The position numbers were made by a program, and so were the translations under genes. DNA of 27,240 nt from SG8-30 sp037443885 (GTDB lineage Bacteria > Pseudomonadota > Gammaproteobacteria > Steroidobacterales > Steroidobacteraceae). Below are positions 23,501-27,240 of this stretch, piece by piece. Location of the stretch: positions 1 through 27,240 of the forward strand of contig JBBINN010000015.1 in NCBI GenBank assembly GCA_037443885.1, read 5' to 3'. Below the pieces are notes generated by a model that made no database searches, was not told where the DNA came from, and saw only the letters and a program-made list of their open reading frames with translations. The first letter of the stretch is position 1, and each line of letters begins with the position of its first letter.

Positions 23501-23536
23501 GACATTGCCTGTTTCCGGACGGAAATGGGGAATGTC
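23501..23536. repeat. REP-like palindromic element, possible terminator
   Basis: The 36-bp sequence folds almost completely. GACATT (23501-23506) pairs with AATGTC (23531-23536), TTTCCG (23512-23517) with CGGAAA (23520-23525), and the middle pairs with two G-T wobbles and one G-G mismatch around a tight GGAC loop. The GGACATTCCCCATTTCCG style on the minus strand resembles REP palindromes associated with RAYT transposases in proteobacteria. It lies 4 bp after the depolymerase stop, so it could also end or stabilise that transcript. No second copy was seen in the window. Confidence 0.55.
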
Positions 23537-23540
23537 CCCT

Positions 23541-24536
23541 CTAGTCAGCGCCGAGCGCCTGCGCCATCCGCCGCACGCTCGCAAGCTGCGCGCCGTCGCG
23601 GAAGGCGTAGTTCGGGCCAGTGTAGCCCCACCAGTCCCAGCAGCCCTGCGGGTTGAGCGGCATCGCGAAGCTTCGCGCCACCTGCGGGTAGAGCACCACG
23701 ATGCCGTTCGACTCGGCCCACTCGTTGTAGCCTGCGTTCATCACGAAGGCCCGGCCGGCGAAGCTGACGCCCTGGCGGCAGCCGTGGAAGGCGACGTGCA
23801 GCCGGCAGGGCTGCCTTTCCCGGCAGGCCGCCGGGATGTAGGCGTAGCCGAGCGGCTCGAGCGATGCCCCCGTGTGCTCGTAGCGTCGCTGGTCGAAGGC
23901 GACGAGGTGGTCCGGGTTCGCGCGGCCGCGCGGCGCGAGGTTTCCGTAGAGGTGCCGCAGCAGTTCGCCCGCCCCGTCGTAGTCGCAGGCGTTGAGGTAG
24001 GGATCGGCGACCTCGCCACAAGCGACACCCTCGTCGAGCGTCGGGAAGCCGTGAGCGGCGGGTACCGAAGTCACGTAGAGCAGCCGGTCGGGCGCGGCGG
24101 CTCCGCGGTAGAAGTCCACCAGCGCCTCGCTCACGGCGCGGGCAACGGTGGCGTCGCGCTCGCCGTGGAACACCCACACGCGGTCGTCGGCGAGGGATTC
24201 GAGCGGCGCGACCTGCCCGCGGCCGGCCGCAGCCCGGGCTTCCCCGAGCAGCGTCGCGCCGTCCGGCGCGTCGTCCTCGGCCTTCATGCAGGGGCCAAGC
24301 GCGCGCGACATCGACCCTCTGGCGCAGTACCACGGCCCGGCCGCCAGGATGCCGGCGCCAGCCACCTCGTCGCCGTAGGCGACGTGGTATTGCCCGGCCA
24401 TATAGCCACCGGACGAGATGCCGGAAACCGTGACGCTGGCGGGATCGATCGAGAGTCGCGGCAGCGGCTCGCCGCCGCCGACGTCGGCGCAGGCGGCGAG
24501 AGCGCAGCAGGCGAAAGCCAGGATCACTCGGTGCAC
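23541..24536 (-). CDS. Lipoprotein poly-3-hydroxybutyrate depolymerase (PhaZ-like esterase)
   Basis: The 331-residue protein has a lipoprotein signal ending in the lipobox Leu-Ala-Ala-Cys (C16 of MHRVILAFACCALAAC). The catalytic domain shows VSGISSGGYMAGQ with nucleophile S41 in G-x-S-x-G, D128 in VFHGERDATV and H162 in PAAHGFPT. This order and spacing resemble the fungal PHB depolymerase catalytic triad as I recall it. LHVAFHGCRQG supplies an oxyanion-type motif. It has no separate substrate-binding or linker domain, so it may act on oligomers or amorphous polymer rather than crystalline granules. I chose GTG 24536, with GGAG about 7 nt upstream and an immediate lipoprotein signal; ATG 24557 is in frame but lacks a ribosome-binding site. 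It follows the frameshifted TonB receptor across a strong hairpin. It would be anchored in the envelope. Confidence 0.88.
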   Translation of the reverse strand: MHRVILAFACCALAACADVGGGEPLPRLSIDPASVTVSGISSGGYMAGQYHVAYGDEVAGAGILAAGPWYCARGSMSRALGPCMKAEDDAPDGATLLGEARAAAGRGQVAPLESLADDRVWVFHGERDATVARAVSEALVDFYRGAAAPDRLLYVTSVPAAHGFPTLDEGVACGEVADPYLNACDYDGAGELLRHLYGNLAPRGRANPDHLVAFDQRRYEHTGASLEPLGYAYIPAACRERQPCRLHVAFHGCRQGVSFAGRAFVMNAGYNEWAESNGIVVLYPQVARSFAMPLNPQGCWDWWGYTGPNYAFRDGAQLASVRRMAQALGAD

Positions 24537-24582
24537 GGTGTTCTCCAGGACGGTCATTTTCGGGCGGCATTCAAAGCATAAC

Positions 24583-24610
24583 GCCCGGCGGTCCTTGCGG
24601 ACCGCCGGGC
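24583..24610 (-). terminator. Strong hairpin downstream of the TonB receptor gene
   Basis: GCCCGGCGGTCC (24583-24594) pairs perfectly with GGACCGCCGGGC (24599-24610) around the loop TTGC, a 12-bp GC-rich stem. It lies 34 bp after the receptor stop codon on the minus strand. The following bases (GTTATGCTTTG) are only partly T-rich, so termination may be incomplete and could attenuate, rather than block, expression of the depolymerase gene that begins about 46 bp further on. Confidence 0.75.
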
Positions 24611-24644
24611 GCCGTCGGGCCCGCCAGCCGGACCCGCCTGCCGG

Positions 24645-26860
<2,216 letters not shown>

Positions 26861-26960
26861 GCGGACCCCTTTGCGGTCGTTGCGTGGGCGCCACGGGCGC
26901 TTCGCCGGAACCTCCGGCATGGCGGCGCAAGTTACGCGCGGCGTCGCAGGGCGGCACTTG

Positions 26961-26977
26961 TACGTTAGTACTATTCC
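26961..26977. promoter_or_regulatory. Candidate operator, copy 2 (TACGTTAGTACTATTCC)
   Basis: This is an exact copy of 20773-20789, in the 181-bp divergent promoter region between the TonB receptor and the GntP-like permease. The TAGTACTA core is at 26966-26973. It is in the same orientation relative to the plus-strand gene as copy 1 and lies 64 bp before the permease start. Flanking bases differ, so the copies are not part of a longer duplication, which argues for a conserved binding site. Confidence 0.65.
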
Positions 26978-27007
26978 CGCCCCGGCGGTCCGTGGGAACA
27001 CTGCCCG

Positions 27008-27027
27008 GCGCGGGGCCTGACCCGCGC
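27008..27027 (+). other. Hairpin in the leader of the permease gene
   Basis: GCGCGGG (27008-27014) pairs with CCCGCGC (27021-27027) around the 6-nt loop GCCTGA, ending 3 nt before the ribosome-binding site GGAG (27031-27034). Stem length, loop length and position match the hydrolase leader hairpin although the sequence differs. Chance formation is possible in such GC-rich DNA. Confidence 0.35.
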
Positions 27028-27041
27028 GGCGGAGTTGCAAC

Positions 27042-27240
27042 ATGCTGAGCATGATCGGCCTGCTCGCCGGGCTGGCGCTCCTGATCGTGCTCACCATGCG
27101 CGGCGTGGAACTCCTGATCGCCGCGCCGCTGTGCGCGCTGCTGGTGGCGCTGACGAGCGGCTTCGCCGTCTTCCCGCAGCTGGCGGCGGCCGATGCGCCG
27201 AGCTTCACCGCGGCCTACATGCAGGGCTTCACGGGCTTCG
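27042..27240 (+). CDS. GntP-like permease, N-terminal fragment (3-hydroxybutyrate transporter candidate)
   Basis: The gene runs off the window edge after 66 codons. The visible part starts MLSMIGLLAGLALLIVLTMR, continues with GVELLIAAPLCALLVALTSG, and reaches a FTAAYMQGFTGF stretch. This gives two hydrophobic helices and the pattern I recognise from the N-terminus of GntP-family proton symporters, which include gluconate and D-beta-hydroxybutyrate permeases. ATG 27042 has GGAG 7 nt upstream. It is divergent from the TonB receptor, with the shared 17-bp motif in the promoter region. A 3HB substrate is inferred from the neighbours; another anion transporter family cannot be excluded from the fragment alone. 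Confidence 0.75.
   Translation, partial: MLSMIGLLAGLALLIVLTMRGVELLIAAPLCALLVALTSGFAVFPQLAAADAPSFTAAYMQGFTGF

Overview
The window is GC-rich, densely coded DNA from a Gram-negative bacterium. It holds two TonB-dependent outer-membrane receptors, an autotransporter beta-barrel protein, an outer-membrane-type lipoprotein, an ECF sigma factor and a CadC-like membrane regulator. The mix, including a 3-hydroxybutyrate-oligomer hydrolase, suggests a free-living proteobacterium, perhaps a gammaproteobacterium of the Steroidobacter/Nevskia type. That placement is inferred from gene style only. No rRNA, tRNA, CRISPR array, insertion sequence or phage gene was seen.

Layout. (1) 119-6225, all minus strand: TonB receptor, Tat-exported M24 metallopeptidase (1-nt stop/start overlap), secreted SnoaL-like/Sel1-like protein, then a LytTR membrane regulator. 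It looks like a peptide-uptake and processing operon. (2) 6226-6619 is a non-coding gap with small hairpins. (3) 6620-12841 is a secreted-protein island. A minus-strand run encodes a Pro/Tyr/Gln-rich DUF4384-like protein, a metzincin-type zinc protease with three jacalin-like repeats and HEAT-like repeats, and a CARDB-like protein. Divergent from it is a probably exported caspase-fold protease with Sel1 repeats and a long coiled coil. (4) 12901-19070 holds an autotransporter-barrel protein divergent from an ECF sigma factor, an unknown secreted protein, a large CadC-like wHTH/TPR regulator, and a divergent CARDB plus Calx-beta secreted protein. (5) 19117-27240 looks like a poly-3-hydroxybutyrate (PHB) / 3-hydroxybutyrate (3HB) utilisation locus: an acyl-CoA synthetase, a 3HB-oligomer hydrolase, a YqaA/DedA-like membrane protein, a lipoprotein PHB depolymerase, a frameshifted TonB receptor, and the start of a GntP-like permease.

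How the genes may work together. In region 5 an envelope depolymerase would release oligomers, the TonB receptor would import them, the oligomer hydrolase would make 3HB monomer, the permease would move it, and the synthetase would activate the acid. An identical 17-bp motif with the palindromic core TAGTACTA lies in both divergent promoter regions of this locus (20773-20789 and 26961-26977). This is the best evidence here for a shared, apparently undescribed regulon. The most unusual protein-level system is region 3, where two different protease folds are paired with DUF4384-like and CARDB-like partners, all apparently outside the cytoplasm.
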